64,000 nucleotides of DNA from Nocardioides rubriscoriae (GTDB lineage: Bacteria > Actinomycetota > Actinomycetes > Propionibacteriales > Nocardioidaceae), in NCBI RefSeq assembly GCF_008087085.1, contig NZ_VIYJ01000002.1, positions 186,001 through 250,000 of the forward strand, given 5' to 3'. The translations under genes and the position numbers were made by a program. Positions 1 through 8,532 of this stretch are shown here, in pieces. The notes beneath the pieces were generated by a model that was not told the DNA's origin, made no database searches, and worked only from the letters and a program-made list of their open reading frames with translations. Within the stretch, counting starts at the first letter, position 1. Every line of letters starts with the position of its first letter.

Positions 1-527
1 ACATCGTCACCCAGGCCGAGACCCGCTCGCTGTTCCACGCCCAGATGGGTCACGACTACGACCGCTACACCTCCGGCACCGCGATGCTCGAGACCGCCGA
101 GCGCCTGGTCACCGAGGAGAAGGAGCCGTCGCTGCAGCAGTTCCTGCTGCTCGTCGGTGGCCTGCGCGCCCTGTCGGCGCCCGACCGGCGGCCCCTGCAG
201 GTGCTCGACTCCTACATCCTGCGCTCGCTGTCGGTCGCCGGCTACGCCCCGACCTTCACCCACTGCGCCCACTGCGGCATCGAGGGCCCGCACCGTTGGT
301 TCAACCCCTCGATGGGCGGTGCCCTCTGCGTGACCTGCCGGATCCCCGGCTCCGCCTCCCCGGCGCCCGAGACCTTCCTGGTCCTCGGCGCGCTGCTCGC
401 CGGCGACTGGGACGCCGTCCACGCGGCCACCGACCGCACCCTGCGCGAGGCGAGCACGCTGGTCGCCGCCTTCCTCACCTGGCACCTCGAGCGACAGCTG
501 CGCTCGTGGGAGCACGTCCAGCGCTGA
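1..527 (+). CDS. recO: DNA repair protein RecO, C-terminal part (5' end outside window)
   Basis: The reading frame is open from the first base and ends at a TGA at 525-527, so the N-terminal OB-fold half lies upstream of the window. What remains is the helical C-terminal domain plus the zinc-binding region: a CAHC pair followed by a CVTC pair, the four-Cys arrangement typical of bacterial RecO. RecO works with RecF/RecR to load RecA on SSB-coated gaps. In actinobacteria recO is commonly followed by uppS, as it is here about 2 kb downstream, with two unrelated reverse-strand loci inserted between them. A Met at 45 is internal, not a start. Confidence 0.93.
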   Translation, partial: IVTQAETRSLFHAQMGHDYDRYTSGTAMLETAERLVTEEKEPSLQQFLLLVGGLRALSAPDRRPLQVLDSYILRSLSVAGYAPTFTHCAHCGIEGPHRWFNPSMGGALCVTCRIPGSASPAPETFLVLGALLAGDWDAVHAATDRTLREASTLVAAFLTWHLERQLRSWEHVQR

Positions 528-615
528 CGTCGAGCCGACGGCGTGGCCGGGACCTCGTCGCGTCGCGGCCTGGATCACCGTGCGGTCGCCGAGCGGAGCG
601 CTCGGTCAGGGGGCC

Positions 616-1140
616 TCAGGTCGCGTCGGTCACGGGCAGCGGGCGCAGCCGCGCGATGCTGTAGCCGGTGGCTGCGGCCGAGGCCAGGCCCGACACGAGC
701 AGCCCGACGGCCGTGGCGGTGCTGTGGAACGGCAGCGAGGGTCCGACGGTCAGGCCAGCCACCGTCGTACGAGGGATCGAGAGGTCGAGCAGGTACGTGC
801 CCGAGAGCGCGGCGACCCACAGGACACCGAGGAGCGACACCGCGACCCGGGTCCTGGTCGCCACTCCCGCGCGAGCGGCGGCCACTGCCCGGTCACGCAC
901 CCGGTCGTAGCTCGCGGCGGCCCACGGGTGGTAAGGAACCAGGATCCGCAGTCCGGCGACCACGACCAGGGTGCCGGGGCCGGGCAACGGCATCAGGACG
1001 ATCCCGACCACGACGACCGTCCACCCCGCCGCGCGCCCGAGGAGGTCGCGCAGCCACGGGCGTCGACGCTCCCTGGGCGGCGCGCCGTCGTCGTGGAGGA
1101 GATCGCCGGGCGTGGCCTGGGGGGCGAGGGTGCAGCTCAC
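616..1140 (-). CDS. PGPGW-type small membrane protein
   Basis: Likely product is about 174 residues from a GTG at 1140; the open frame extends further upstream to 1347, but that part overlaps the HNH pseudogene and is Arg/Pro-rich shadow sequence. The protein has a short charged N-terminus, then a hydrophobic segment containing PLPGPGT, the hallmark of the PGPGW/TIGR02611-like membrane family, then an amphipathic linker and two more hydrophobic segments. Function of the family is unknown. No strong Shine-Dalgarno sequence precedes the GTG, so the start is uncertain. It lies tail-to-tail with recO. Confidence 0.6.
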   Translation of the reverse strand: MSCTLAPQATPGDLLHDDGAPPRERRRPWLRDLLGRAAGWTVVVVGIVLMPLPGPGTLVVVAGLRILVPYHPWAAASYDRVRDRAVAAARAGVATRTRVAVSLLGVLWVAALSGTYLLDLSIPRTTVAGLTVGPSLPFHSTATAVGLLVSGLASAAATGYSIARLRPLPVTDAT

Positions 1141-1220
1141 ACCGCCAGCAAGCGGAGACCGACTCCATCTATTCCCGTCACGAGTCCGACGCTGCCGGTC
1201 CGGCAGCGGGGGGCCTGCCC

Positions 1221-2357
1221 TCAGGTCTGCATGGGATCGGTGCTGGTGTCGTGGGCGCGTGCGTGGTGGTAGGGGCACAGCAGCTGGGTGGTGCGCAGGT
1301 CGGTGCCGCCGCCTTGGGCCCAGGGGATTTGGTGGTGGGCGTGGCACAGGTAGCCGGGGACGGTGCAGCCTGAGTGGTGTTGGCAGTGGCGTTGCTCGAT
1401 GATCGCGGCCAACCGTTGGGCGGGGGTGTGGAACCGGCAGGTGCGGCCCAGGGCGAGGACCTCACCGTTGGCGTTCATCCACGCCGGGATCACACCGGCG
1501 TCGCAGGCCATCCGGAGGTACTCGGTGTGGCTGATCCTGGTGCCGGTCTCCAGGGTCGCGGCCTTGGCCTTGCCCTGGAGGATCTCGTAGTCGCCGATGA
1601 CGACGACGGTCGCGGACAGGCCCCCGACCTTCGGCAAGCAGGTCGGGTCGTAGCCGCCGATCCATTCGATGAACGCGTGGCCCATCCGCTCGGCCGACGG
1701 GGTCTTCCAGTCATAAGCCCCGGCGCCCTGGGCTGCGCGTACGTGCTTGGGGGCGGCGAGGGCGTGGAGCTGTGTGCGGAAGGCGTCGGCGATGGCGGTG
1801 GGGATGGCGAACCGGCCGTGGGTCAGCCCGTCGCCGGCGTTGGCCATCGACAGCGTGGTCCTGGCGCGGGCCCTGTCCTCTTGGGCTTCGAGGGCCTTGG
1901 CTTCGCGGGCTTCGTAGCCGGTGGGGTCGAGACGTTCCCAGATCGCCTGCCCGAGCCCGGTCCGGCGAGGGCGTCGGCGTCACAGCCGCCGGTGGCCTCG
2001 TGCGGTCGCCGCCCGCGTCGGTTCGAGGTCCGTGCATGCTTCGGCGAGCTTGACCTTGGCGCGTGCGGTGCGTCGGGTGACCCCGGTGGTGCGTTGGATC
2101 CACCGGGCGGTGTCACGGCATTGCGCCGCACCGGGCAGGTCCAGGACTGATGCCTGGCTGATCGCGCGGGCCTCGACCTCAGCCACCCCTGCAGCAACGC
2201 GCGCCGCCAGCGCCACGACCCGGGTGGTGGTGGCGGCGTCCATCGACCAGGTCGGCACGTCAGCGAGACCCTTCAGGTCGTCGAGCCCCGTGGCCAGCAG
2301 CGCCTCGATCGGGTGACCCGATCGGGGTGTCGTGGTGGTGTCGGTGTGCTCGGCCAT
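1221..2357 (-). pseudogene. DUF222/HNH endonuclease, decayed
   Basis: The N-terminal half (ATG at 2357) reads as a DUF222 domain through its DLEPTRAATARG segment and then hits an in-frame TGA at 1980-1982. Downstream, in the same frame, IWERLDPTGYEAREAK and the rest of DUF222 resume, followed by an HNH nuclease domain (CHAHHQIPWAQGG, then CPYHHARAH). Roughly 40-60 residues normally found between the two DUF222 parts are missing, and the bases around 1940-1985 make sense only if the frame is changed twice. So this looks like an internal deletion with frame damage. These DUF222-HNH proteins are abundant in Nocardioides-like genomes, and some sit in mobile or repeated contexts. Confidence 0.78.
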
Positions 2358-2558
2358 GACCCCATCCCAGCACCTGCCACCGACAGTCCCGGGACGAGTT
2401 TCCCGCTCAACCACGGGGGTTGTGGACAACCAGCCGAGCATCCGTGGCTGTGGATGACTCCTGGTCATGTCCACGTGGATCCCCGCCGGGAACGAGCCTG
2501 GCGGAGGCCGGGTCGGGCCGCCGCCGCGTGTGCGGTCCCTCTCGCGGTGGGCGTTGCC

Positions 2559-2578
2559 TAGGGTGGGAGCCGTGAAGC
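2559..2578 (+). promoter_or_regulatory. -10 element and near-leaderless start of uppS
   Basis: TAGGGT at 2559-2564 is followed by seven bases (GGGAGCC) and the GTG start at 2572. The spacer also contains a GGGAG that could act as a Shine-Dalgarno, so the transcript may be leaderless or have a very short leader. This spacing recurs at many starts in the window. Confidence 0.5.
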
Positions 2579-3336
2579 GCGCTGTCCGTCCCCCCACGCC
2601 GCACCCGTCGGGCGCGCGGCCGCCGGCGATCCCGAAGGAGCTCGTGCCCCAGCACGTCGCGATCGTGATGGACGGCAACGGGCGGTGGGCGCAGCAGCGC
2701 GGCCTGCCGCGCACCCGCGGTCACGAGGCGGGGGAGGCGTCGCTGTTCGACGTCGTGGAGGGTGCGATCGAGATCGGGGTCAAGGCGGTGTCGGCCTACG
2801 CCTTCTCGACCGAGAACTGGACCCGCTCGCCCGACGAGGTCAGGTTCCTCATGGGCTTCAACCGTGACGTCATCCGGCGCCGGCGCGACGAGATGCACGA
2901 GCTCGGGGTGCGCGTGCGCTGGGCCGGCCGGGCGCCGCGACTGTGGAAGTCGGTGATCACCGAGCTGCAGGTCGCCGAGGAGCTCACCCGCGACAACGAC
3001 GTGCTGACCCTGACCATGTGCGTCAACTACGGCGGCCGCGCCGAGCTCGCCGACGCGGCACGGTCGATCGCCCGCGAGGTCGCCGCGGGTCGCCTCAACC
3101 CCGACAAGGTCGACGAGAAGACCTTCGCCAAGCACCTCTACGTGCCCGAGCAGGCCAACGCCGACCTGGTGTGGCGCACGTCCGGTGAGCAGCGGCTGTC
3201 CAACTTCGTGCTGTGGCAGGCGGCGTACGCCGAGATGGTCTTCACCGACATCCTGTGGCCCGACGTCGACCGCCTCGCCCTGTGGCGCGCCATCGAGATC
3301 TACGCCGAGCGCGACCGTCGCTACGGCAGGGCCTGA
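2572..3336 (+). CDS. uppS: (Z)-isoprenyl diphosphate synthase (undecaprenyl/decaprenyl-PP synthase family)
   Basis: Cis-prenyltransferase of about 254 residues that condenses isopentenyl diphosphate onto an allylic primer to make the polyprenyl carrier for cell-wall synthesis. The catalytic MDGNGRWA motif is at residues 33-40, followed by the conserved [10 protein letters not shown], the NYGGRAE segment and the C-terminal [15 protein letters not shown] and ILWPD motifs. All are intact. The open frame begins at 2467, but the GTG at 2572 sits correctly behind a TAGGGT element and a GGGAG, and gives the usual family N-terminus. The position after recO fits the conserved actinobacterial order. 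Confidence 0.93.
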   Translation: MKRAVRPPTPHPSGARPPAIPKELVPQHVAIVMDGNGRWAQQRGLPRTRGHEAGEASLFDVVEGAIEIGVKAVSAYAFSTENWTRSPDEVRFLMGFNRDVIRRRRDEMHELGVRVRWAGRAPRLWKSVITELQVAEELTRDNDVLTLTMCVNYGGRAELADAARSIAREVAAGRLNPDKVDEKTFAKHLYVPEQANADLVWRTSGEQRLSNFVLWQAAYAEMVFTDILWPDVDRLALWRAIEIYAERDRRYGRA

Positions 3337-3378
3337 CCGTACGACGGTCGGTCGGCGTGGGTGCGCCGGTGGCGGTCG

Positions 3379-3418
3379 GGTGGTTTCGAGACGGTCGCGG
3401 GCGACCTCCTCAACCACC
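3379..3418. repeat. Dispersed intergenic hairpin repeat, copy 1
   Basis: Begins GGTGGTTTCGAGAC and ends CTCCTCAACCACC, so the two ends can pair into a hairpin with a GC-rich middle. The same ends occur at 6332-6390 and, inverted, at 19028-19073. A further half-copy (CCTCGACCACCGAGGGG) lies just downstream near 3436. It occupies the 224-bp gap between convergent uppS and znuB and could act as a bidirectional terminator. Confidence 0.7.
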
Positions 3419-3560
3419 GTGGGGTGGGGCGCACGTCCTCGACCACCGAGGGGTAGGCACGCTGGGCGCCCGGGCCGCATGAGAAGGCGACCACACGGCG
3501 CACGTCACGGGACGGCTGCCGCCGTGCCGGCCCGAGCAGCCGGCCCGGGACAAAGAGCAA

Positions 3561-4571
3561 CTAGTGCTCGTCGTAGTGGGTGTCGTGCGGGGCGTGCCGG
3601 TGGCCGTCGTGGACGTAGTCGACGTGGTCGTCGTGGGGCACGGCGACGTGGCCGCAGTCGGGGCCGTGGGCGTGGCGGTGGGGGCCGTGGTCGTGGCTGA
3701 CCTCGTGGCCCAGCGGCTCGTCGGCGAAGGGGGTGCGCAGTCGGGCCCGGTGTCGGAGCCAGACCCCGACGGGCCAGGTGACCAGGAAGCCGAGCAGCGA
3801 GAGCAGCACGATGGTGGGGCCCGGCGCGACGGTGGCCCGGTAGGACGCGAAGGCGGCGATCACGAGTCCGCCCACCGAGGCCAGCGCCCCGAGCAGCATC
3901 GCGGCGCCGAGCGTCGTACGGAACGAGCGGGACAGCTGCTGGGAGGTCGCCACGGGCACGACCATGAGGGCCGAGACGAGCAGCAGGCCGACGGTGCGCA
4001 TGGCGACGGTGACGCTGACCGCGGCCAGCACCGCGACGAGCAGGTTGTAGCCGCGGACCCGCAGCCCGGCGACCCGGGCGAACTCGGGGTCCTGCGCGAC
4101 GGCGAAGAGCTGGGGCGAGAGTCCGACGCAGACGCCGATCACGATCGCGGCGAGCACCAGCGTGACGACCACGTCGCCGGCGGAGATGGTGGTGATCGAG
4201 CCGAAGAGGTACTGCTGCAGCTTGGCGGCGCTCTGGTTGCCGAGCCCGGTGACCAGGACACCGCCGGCGAGGCCGCCGTAGAACAGCAGGGCCAGGGCGA
4301 CGTCGCCGTTGGTGTGGCCGCGCTCGCGGATCAGCTCGATCGCGACGGCACCGAGGGTCGCGACGACGACGGCGGTCCAGGTCGGCGACCAGCCGGTCAG
4401 CAGCCCGATCGCGACGCCGGTGACGGCGACGTGGCCGATGCCGTCGCCCATCAGGGCCAGGCGCCGCTGCACCAGGTAGGTGCCGACGGCGGGGGCGGCG
4501 ACGCCGGTGAACAGCGCGGCCAGGAGGGCGCGCTGCATGAACGGCAGGCTGAACAGCTCGGCGGGGCTCAC
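3561..4571 (-). CDS. znuB: Zinc ABC transporter permease with His-rich tail
   Basis: ABC-3 family membrane permease of 336 residues, the channel part of a high-affinity zinc (possibly manganese) importer. It has about eight hydrophobic helices and the family signature region around LALMGDGIGHVAVTGVAIG. After the last helix comes a cytoplasmic tail of about 44 residues that holds around 14 histidines and one cysteine, an unusual addition for a permease and a likely zinc buffer or sensor. The start is 7 bp after the end of znuC, so it is the last gene of znuACB. Confidence 0.9.
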   Translation of the reverse strand: MSPAELFSLPFMQRALLAALFTGVAAPAVGTYLVQRRLALMGDGIGHVAVTGVAIGLLTGWSPTWTAVVVATLGAVAIELIRERGHTNGDVALALLFYGGLAGGVLVTGLGNQSAAKLQQYLFGSITTISAGDVVVTLVLAAIVIGVCVGLSPQLFAVAQDPEFARVAGLRVRGYNLLVAVLAAVSVTVAMRTVGLLLVSALMVVPVATSQQLSRSFRTTLGAAMLLGALASVGGLVIAAFASYRATVAPGPTIVLLSLLGFLVTWPVGVWLRHRARLRTPFADEPLGHEVSHDHGPHRHAHGPDCGHVAVPHDDHVDYVHDGHRHAPHDTHYDEH

Positions 4572-4578
4572 GGGGTGC

Positions 4579-5370
4579 TCACCTGTCGCGCTCGAGGGGG
4601 GCGGATACGTGGGGGACGTGGTCGCGACGGCGTACGTCGCCGGGCGCCGGGTGGTGGTGGTCGTCGGTCTCGGGTGCGGCGACCGGAGGGCCGTCGTAGG
4701 CGATCCGGCCGTCCTGCATCACGACGGCACGGTCGACCAGCGGCGCGAGCGGACCGAGCTCGTGGGCGACCAGGACCACGGTCGACCCGCGGGCCTTCAG
4801 CGCGCCGAGCGCGTCGGCGAGGACTTGCTGGTGGTGCAGGTCGACGCCGGCGGTGGGCTCGTCGAGGAAGAACAGCTCGGGGGCGCCGGCCAACGCCCGT
4901 GCGATCAGCACGCGCTGCTGCTGGCCCCCCGACAGGGTGCCCACGCCGTCACCGGCGCGGTCGGCGAGACCCACCAGCGCGATGGCGTCGTCGACAGCGC
5001 GCCGGTCGGCCGCGCCGAGGGGGCGCAGCAGGCGGCGGCGTGACAGCCGTCCGGAGCTGACGACCTCGCGGACGGAGGCGGGGACGCCGGACGCGGCGCC
5101 GCTGCGCTGGGGGACGAAGCCGATCCGCTCCCACTGGTCGAAGGAGTCGAGCGGGGTCCCGAAGAGCAGCAGCTCGCCGCGGGTCAGCGGGCGCAGACCG
5201 GTCAGGGCGCGCACGAGGGTCGACTTGCCCGAGCCGTTGGCGCCGAGGAGGGCGACGAACTCACCGGTCCCGACGACGAGCTCGATGCCGCGCAGCACGG
5301 GCCGCCCGGCGATGGCGACGGCACCGTCGGTGAGCCGGATTGGGCAGGTCTCGGTGTGTGTCAGCGACAT
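4579..5370 (-). CDS. znuC: Zinc ABC transporter ATP-binding protein
   Basis: ABC ATPase of 263 residues: Walker A GANGSGKST (43-51), signature LSGGQQQR, Walker B LFFLDEP. It powers zinc import through the ZnuB-like permease. Its ATG overlaps the last 10 bases of znuA, so translation is probably coupled. The C-terminus carries a short DDHHHP stretch, which together with the tails of ZnuA and ZnuB points to metal handling in all three subunits. Confidence 0.92.
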   Translation of the reverse strand: MSLTHTETCPIRLTDGAVAIAGRPVLRGIELVVGTGEFVALLGANGSGKSTLVRALTGLRPLTRGELLLFGTPLDSFDQWERIGFVPQRSGAASGVPASVREVVSSGRLSRRRLLRPLGAADRRAVDDAIALVGLADRAGDGVGTLSGGQQQRVLIARALAGAPELFFLDEPTAGVDLHHQQVLADALGALKARGSTVVLVAHELGPLAPLVDRAVVMQDGRIAYDGPPVAAPETDDHHHPAPGDVRRRDHVPHVSAPLERDR

Positions 5371-6260
5371 CCGTTGGCCTTCCGCAGGGCGGCGAGGTTG
5401 TCGCGCATGAGGCTGAGGTAGTCGGCGTCGCTGTCGTCGGCGGACAGACCCTCGATCGGGTCGAGGACGGCGGTGGTGATGCCCATGTCGTCGGCGAGGC
5501 TCTCGGTCAGTCGGGGGCTGGCCAGGCGCTCGGAGAAGACGGTCGTGATGCCGTCGTCGTCGATCAGCTGCTGCAGGTCGGCCAGGTCCGCAGGGGTGGG
5601 TTCGGCGTCCGGGGTGAGCCCGGCTACGGGTGCCACCACGAGACCGTACCGCCCGAGGTAGCCGAAGGCGTCGTGCGAGACCACGATCGTGTCCCGGTCG
5701 CAGTCGGCGAGCCCCTGCGTCAGGGCCCGGTCCAAGGCGTCGAGGTCGTCGCGCAGGTCGGCGGCGTTGGCCGCGAACACCTCGGCGTGCTCCGGGTCGA
5801 TCTCGCTGAGGGAGTCGGCCACCGCGTCGCCGAGGTCGGCCATCCGCAGCGGGTCGAGCCAGAAGTGCGGGTCGAGGTCGTCCTCGTGGTCGTGCCCGTC
5901 GTCCTCGGCGTGGCCGTCGGTGAACGGCTCGAGACCCACGACCGCGGCCGCGTCGATGACGTCGCCGCCGGCGTTCTGCGCCACGGCGTCGTCGACGGCC
6001 GGTTGCAGGCCCTTCTCGTGGATGACCAGGTCGGCCTGGGCGATCTCCGCCGTCTCGCGGATGGTCAGCTCGAGGTCGTGCGGCTCGGTGCCGGGCGTCG
6101 TGAGGTTGTCGACGGTCGCCAGGTCACCGGCGACCCGCTCGGCGACGTACTGCAGCGGGTAGAACGCCGCCGCCACCTGCAGGCCTGCCGTGTCGTCGTC
6201 GAACGCGCTGCAGCCGGAGAGGGCGAGGGTGCACACGAGGAGGCCGAGAGTGCGTCGCAT
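5361..6260 (-). CDS. znuA: Zinc-binding lipoprotein of ABC importer
   Basis: Cluster 9 metal-binding protein of 299 residues. It has a lipoprotein signal peptide with lipobox LSGC (Cys17), then the two-lobed binding fold. The His/Asp-rich loop (DGHAEDDGHDHEDD) precedes DPHFWLDP, as in ZnuA proteins, and SHDAFGY carries another ligand His. The ATG at 6260 has no Shine-Dalgarno; the DNA immediately upstream is filled by two zinc-repressor boxes and a promoter with a 7-nt gap to the ATG, so the mRNA is probably leaderless. Confidence 0.93.
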   Translation of the reverse strand: MRRTLGLLVCTLALSGCSAFDDDTAGLQVAAAFYPLQYVAERVAGDLATVDNLTTPGTEPHDLELTIRETAEIAQADLVIHEKGLQPAVDDAVAQNAGGDVIDAAAVVGLEPFTDGHAEDDGHDHEDDLDPHFWLDPLRMADLGDAVADSLSEIDPEHAEVFAANAADLRDDLDALDRALTQGLADCDRDTIVVSHDAFGYLGRYGLVVAPVAGLTPDAEPTPADLADLQQLIDDDGITTVFSERLASPRLTESLADDMGITTAVLDPIEGLSADDSDADYLSLMRDNLAALRKANGCR

Positions 6261-6298
6261 GAGAATGATTCTCAGTGTTGATGAGAATGATTGTCAAC
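6258..6298 (-). promoter_or_regulatory. Double Zur box over leaderless znuA promoter
   Basis: Read towards znuA, a TTGACA -35 (6297-6292), an 18-bp spacer and GAGAAT (6273-6268) as -10 are followed by 7 nt and the ATG. TGAGAATGATTCTCA at 6260-6274 is a perfect 7-1-7 palindrome. A second near-copy, TGAGAATGATTGTCA, lies at 6282-6296 inside a longer GTTGA...TCAAC dyad. They are 22 bp apart, two helical turns. The motif fits actinobacterial Zur operators (TGAAAATGATTTTCA-like). The boxes cover both -35 and -10 and reach the start codon. Confidence 0.8.
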
Positions 6299-6331
6299 TT
6301 CGGGTCCCACCTGCGGTCGGCCCGGCGCTGC

Positions 6332-6390
6332 GGTGGTTTCGAGACGGCGCAGGCAGTGCCGCGAGCGGCCCTGCCTCCGCCTCCTCAACC
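6332..6390. repeat. Dispersed intergenic hairpin repeat, copy 2
   Basis: Same ends as the copy at 3379 (GGTGGTTTCGAGACGG ... CTCCTCAACC) with a longer stem: GCAGGCAG on the left pairs with CTGCCTCCGC on the right. It lies between the znuA promoter and the end of the SDR gene, where it could end transcription from either side or simply be a selfish hairpin element. Confidence 0.7.
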
Positions 6391-6452
6391 CCATTCACGG
6401 GTTGGTGACAACCAACGACGTGACCTCGCAAGCTCGGGCACGACGGTGGGTG

Positions 6453-8438
6453 TCACCAGTGAATGCCCTTGAAGACCTTGGCGAGCATGATCTGCTCGCT
6501 CTCGCGGGTGCCCCCGGTGCCGACCTGACCCTTGGCCGCGGCCGAGTCGGGGAACACGTGGTAGGCCATGTTGAGGATCCGGAAGGCCAGCTTGGGGGCG
6601 ACGGTGTGGGCGATGGCGCCGGCGTTGCCGAGCGGGGTGTTGATCTCGTGGGGCCGGTCGACCATGGCGGTGATCACCGTGTCGGCGGCCTGGGCCGGCG
6701 AGATCGTGGGGAACTTGTCGTAGAGCTTGGTCGGCGCGATCATCGGCGTCCGCACGAGCGGCATGTGGATGTTGGTGAAGGTGATGCCGTTGCCGACCAC
6801 CTCGGAGGCCACGACGTTGCTCCACGAGTCCAGCGCCGACTTGGACGCGACGTACGCCGAGAAGCGCGGCGGGTTGGTCTGCACGCCGATCGAGGAGATG
6901 TTGACGATGTGGCCGGACTTCTGGGCCTCCATCGCGGGGATCAGGCCCATGACCAGTCGGATCGCGCCGAAGTAGTTGAGCTGCATGGTGCGCTCGAAGT
7001 CGTGGAACCGGTCGTGGCTCAGGCGCAGCGAGCGCCGGATCGAGCGACCGGCGTTGTTGATGACGAAGTCGATCGTCGGCAGCTCGGCGACCACCTGCTC
7101 GCACAGCCGGTCGATCGCCTCGAGGTCGGACAGGTCGCACGGGAACACGTGGGCGGTGCCGCCGCGCATCTCGATGACCGACTTGGTCTCCTCGAGCTTG
7201 TCCTTGCCGCGGGCGACGAGTACCGGGATGCCGCCGGCCTGGGCGACCTTGAGCGCGACGACCTGACCGATGCCCGAGGAGGCGCCGGTGATCAGGACGT
7301 GCTTGCCGGACAGGGCGGAGCGGACCCGGGGGTCCTTGCCGGTCGACTCGTCGAGGTGCTCCTCCCAGTAGCCCCACAGCGACCGGGCGTAGCTCTCCAG
7401 GTCGGGGACGGCGATGCCCGACCCGGCCAGGGCCTGCTCGGTGAGCGCGGAGTCGAAGACGGCGGTGAAGCCGGTGTGGGCCACGACCTCGGCGGGGATG
7501 CCGACGCGACCCAGCGTCTGGTCGAGCGCGAACTGGGCGGCCCGGGTCTTGACCACGGCGTTGATGAGGTTGGCGGCCCGCAACGGCGAGGGGACCGGCA
7601 GCCGCGACGTCGGGGTCGCGAACTGCGGAGCACCGGCGGCCTTGCAGAACAGGTTGATCATCTCGACCGTCGACTGCGGCTCGGGGTTGACCAGGTGGAA
7701 GGCCTCACCGTCGCGCCCGGGCAGGTGGGCGAGGTGGTCCATCGCCTTGGCGACGTAGTCGACCGGGACGACGTTGGTCTCACCCAGCTCGACACCGACC
7801 AGGGGCAGCCACGAGGGGAGCCGGTCGCGCAGCATCTTCATGACCGGGAAGAAGTAGTAGGGGCCGTCGACCTTGTCCATCGCGCCGGTCTCGGAGTGTC
7901 CGACGACGATCGCGGGCCGGTAGACCCGCCACGGCACGGTGCTCTCCTCGCGCACGATCTTCTCGGACTCGTACTTGGTGCGGTGGTAGGGCGAGGGCAG
8001 GACCTGCCCCTCGTCGAACATGGTCTCGTCGAAGCGGCCGTGGTAGTCACCCGCGGCGGCGACCGACGACACCTGGTGGAAGCAGCCGGCCTCCAGCGCC
8101 CCGGCGAGCTCGACGGCGTTGCGGGTGCCACCGACGTTCATCACCTGGTTGGTGGCGTCGTCGGCGGTCATGTCGTAGATCGCGGCCAGGTGGAACACGT
8201 GGTCGACCTGTCCGCGGTGCGCGGCGACCCACTCCTCGTCGACGCCGAGCCGCTCCTCGGACAGGTCGCCGATCACGGGGACGACACGACTCGAGCCCCA
8301 GCGGCGCATCAGGGTCTCGAGGCGGCCCATCGACCCGGCCCGGCACAGGACGAAGATGTCGCCCTCGCGGTGGTCGACGAGCTCCTGGACGAGGTGTCGG
8401 CCGATGAACCCTGTGGCGCCGGTCACGAAGTAGGACAT
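6453..8438 (-). CDS. Two-domain SDR oxidoreductase (extended SDR + classical SDR)
   Basis: A 661-residue fusion. Residues 1-350 form an extended SDR/reductase domain: nucleotide motif TGATGFIG (6-13) and catalytic Y151xxxK155. Residues 378-661 form a classical SDR: GASSGIG (385-391), NNAG, Ser in NISS, and Y529xxxK533. Mycobacteria have comparable multi-domain proteins annotated as fatty acyl-CoA reductases (AcrA1 type), so a role in reducing acyl-CoA or lipid carbonyls is likely but not shown. The ATG follows TAAGGT by six bases, so it is probably leaderless and transcribed alone. Confidence 0.83.
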   Translation of the reverse strand: MSYFVTGATGFIGRHLVQELVDHREGDIFVLCRAGSMGRLETLMRRWGSSRVVPVIGDLSEERLGVDEEWVAAHRGQVDHVFHLAAIYDMTADDATNQVMNVGGTRNAVELAGALEAGCFHQVSSVAAAGDYHGRFDETMFDEGQVLPSPYHRTKYESEKIVREESTVPWRVYRPAIVVGHSETGAMDKVDGPYYFFPVMKMLRDRLPSWLPLVGVELGETNVVPVDYVAKAMDHLAHLPGRDGEAFHLVNPEPQSTVEMINLFCKAAGAPQFATPTSRLPVPSPLRAANLINAVVKTRAAQFALDQTLGRVGIPAEVVAHTGFTAVFDSALTEQALAGSGIAVPDLESYARSLWGYWEEHLDESTGKDPRVRSALSGKHVLITGASSGIGQVVALKVAQAGGIPVLVARGKDKLEETKSVIEMRGGTAHVFPCDLSDLEAIDRLCEQVVAELPTIDFVINNAGRSIRRSLRLSHDRFHDFERTMQLNYFGAIRLVMGLIPAMEAQKSGHIVNISSIGVQTNPPRFSAYVASKSALDSWSNVVASEVVGNGITFTNIHMPLVRTPMIAPTKLYDKFPTISPAQAADTVITAMVDRPHEINTPLGNAGAIAHTVAPKLAFRILNMAYHVFPDSAAAKGQVGTGGTRESEQIMLAKVFKGIHW

Positions 8439-8450
8439 GCGCGCACCTTA
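8439..8450 (-). promoter_or_regulatory. -10 element of leaderless SDR gene
   Basis: On the reverse strand TAAGGT (8450-8445) lies six bases before the ATG at 8438 and no Shine-Dalgarno is present. Confidence 0.45.
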
Positions 8451-8532
8451 CTGGTCCGCAGCGCCGTCACGGAGTGTCTCGTGCGGTGCACCGCCGGTCA
8501 CGTGCGCGCGGATACTCCCGGGGGCAACGTGG

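Noticed and set aside
1141..1347. N-terminal extension of the PGPGW-type protein to 1347
   Set aside because: The extra residues are Arg/Pro/His-rich and overlap the HNH domain on another frame of the same strand.
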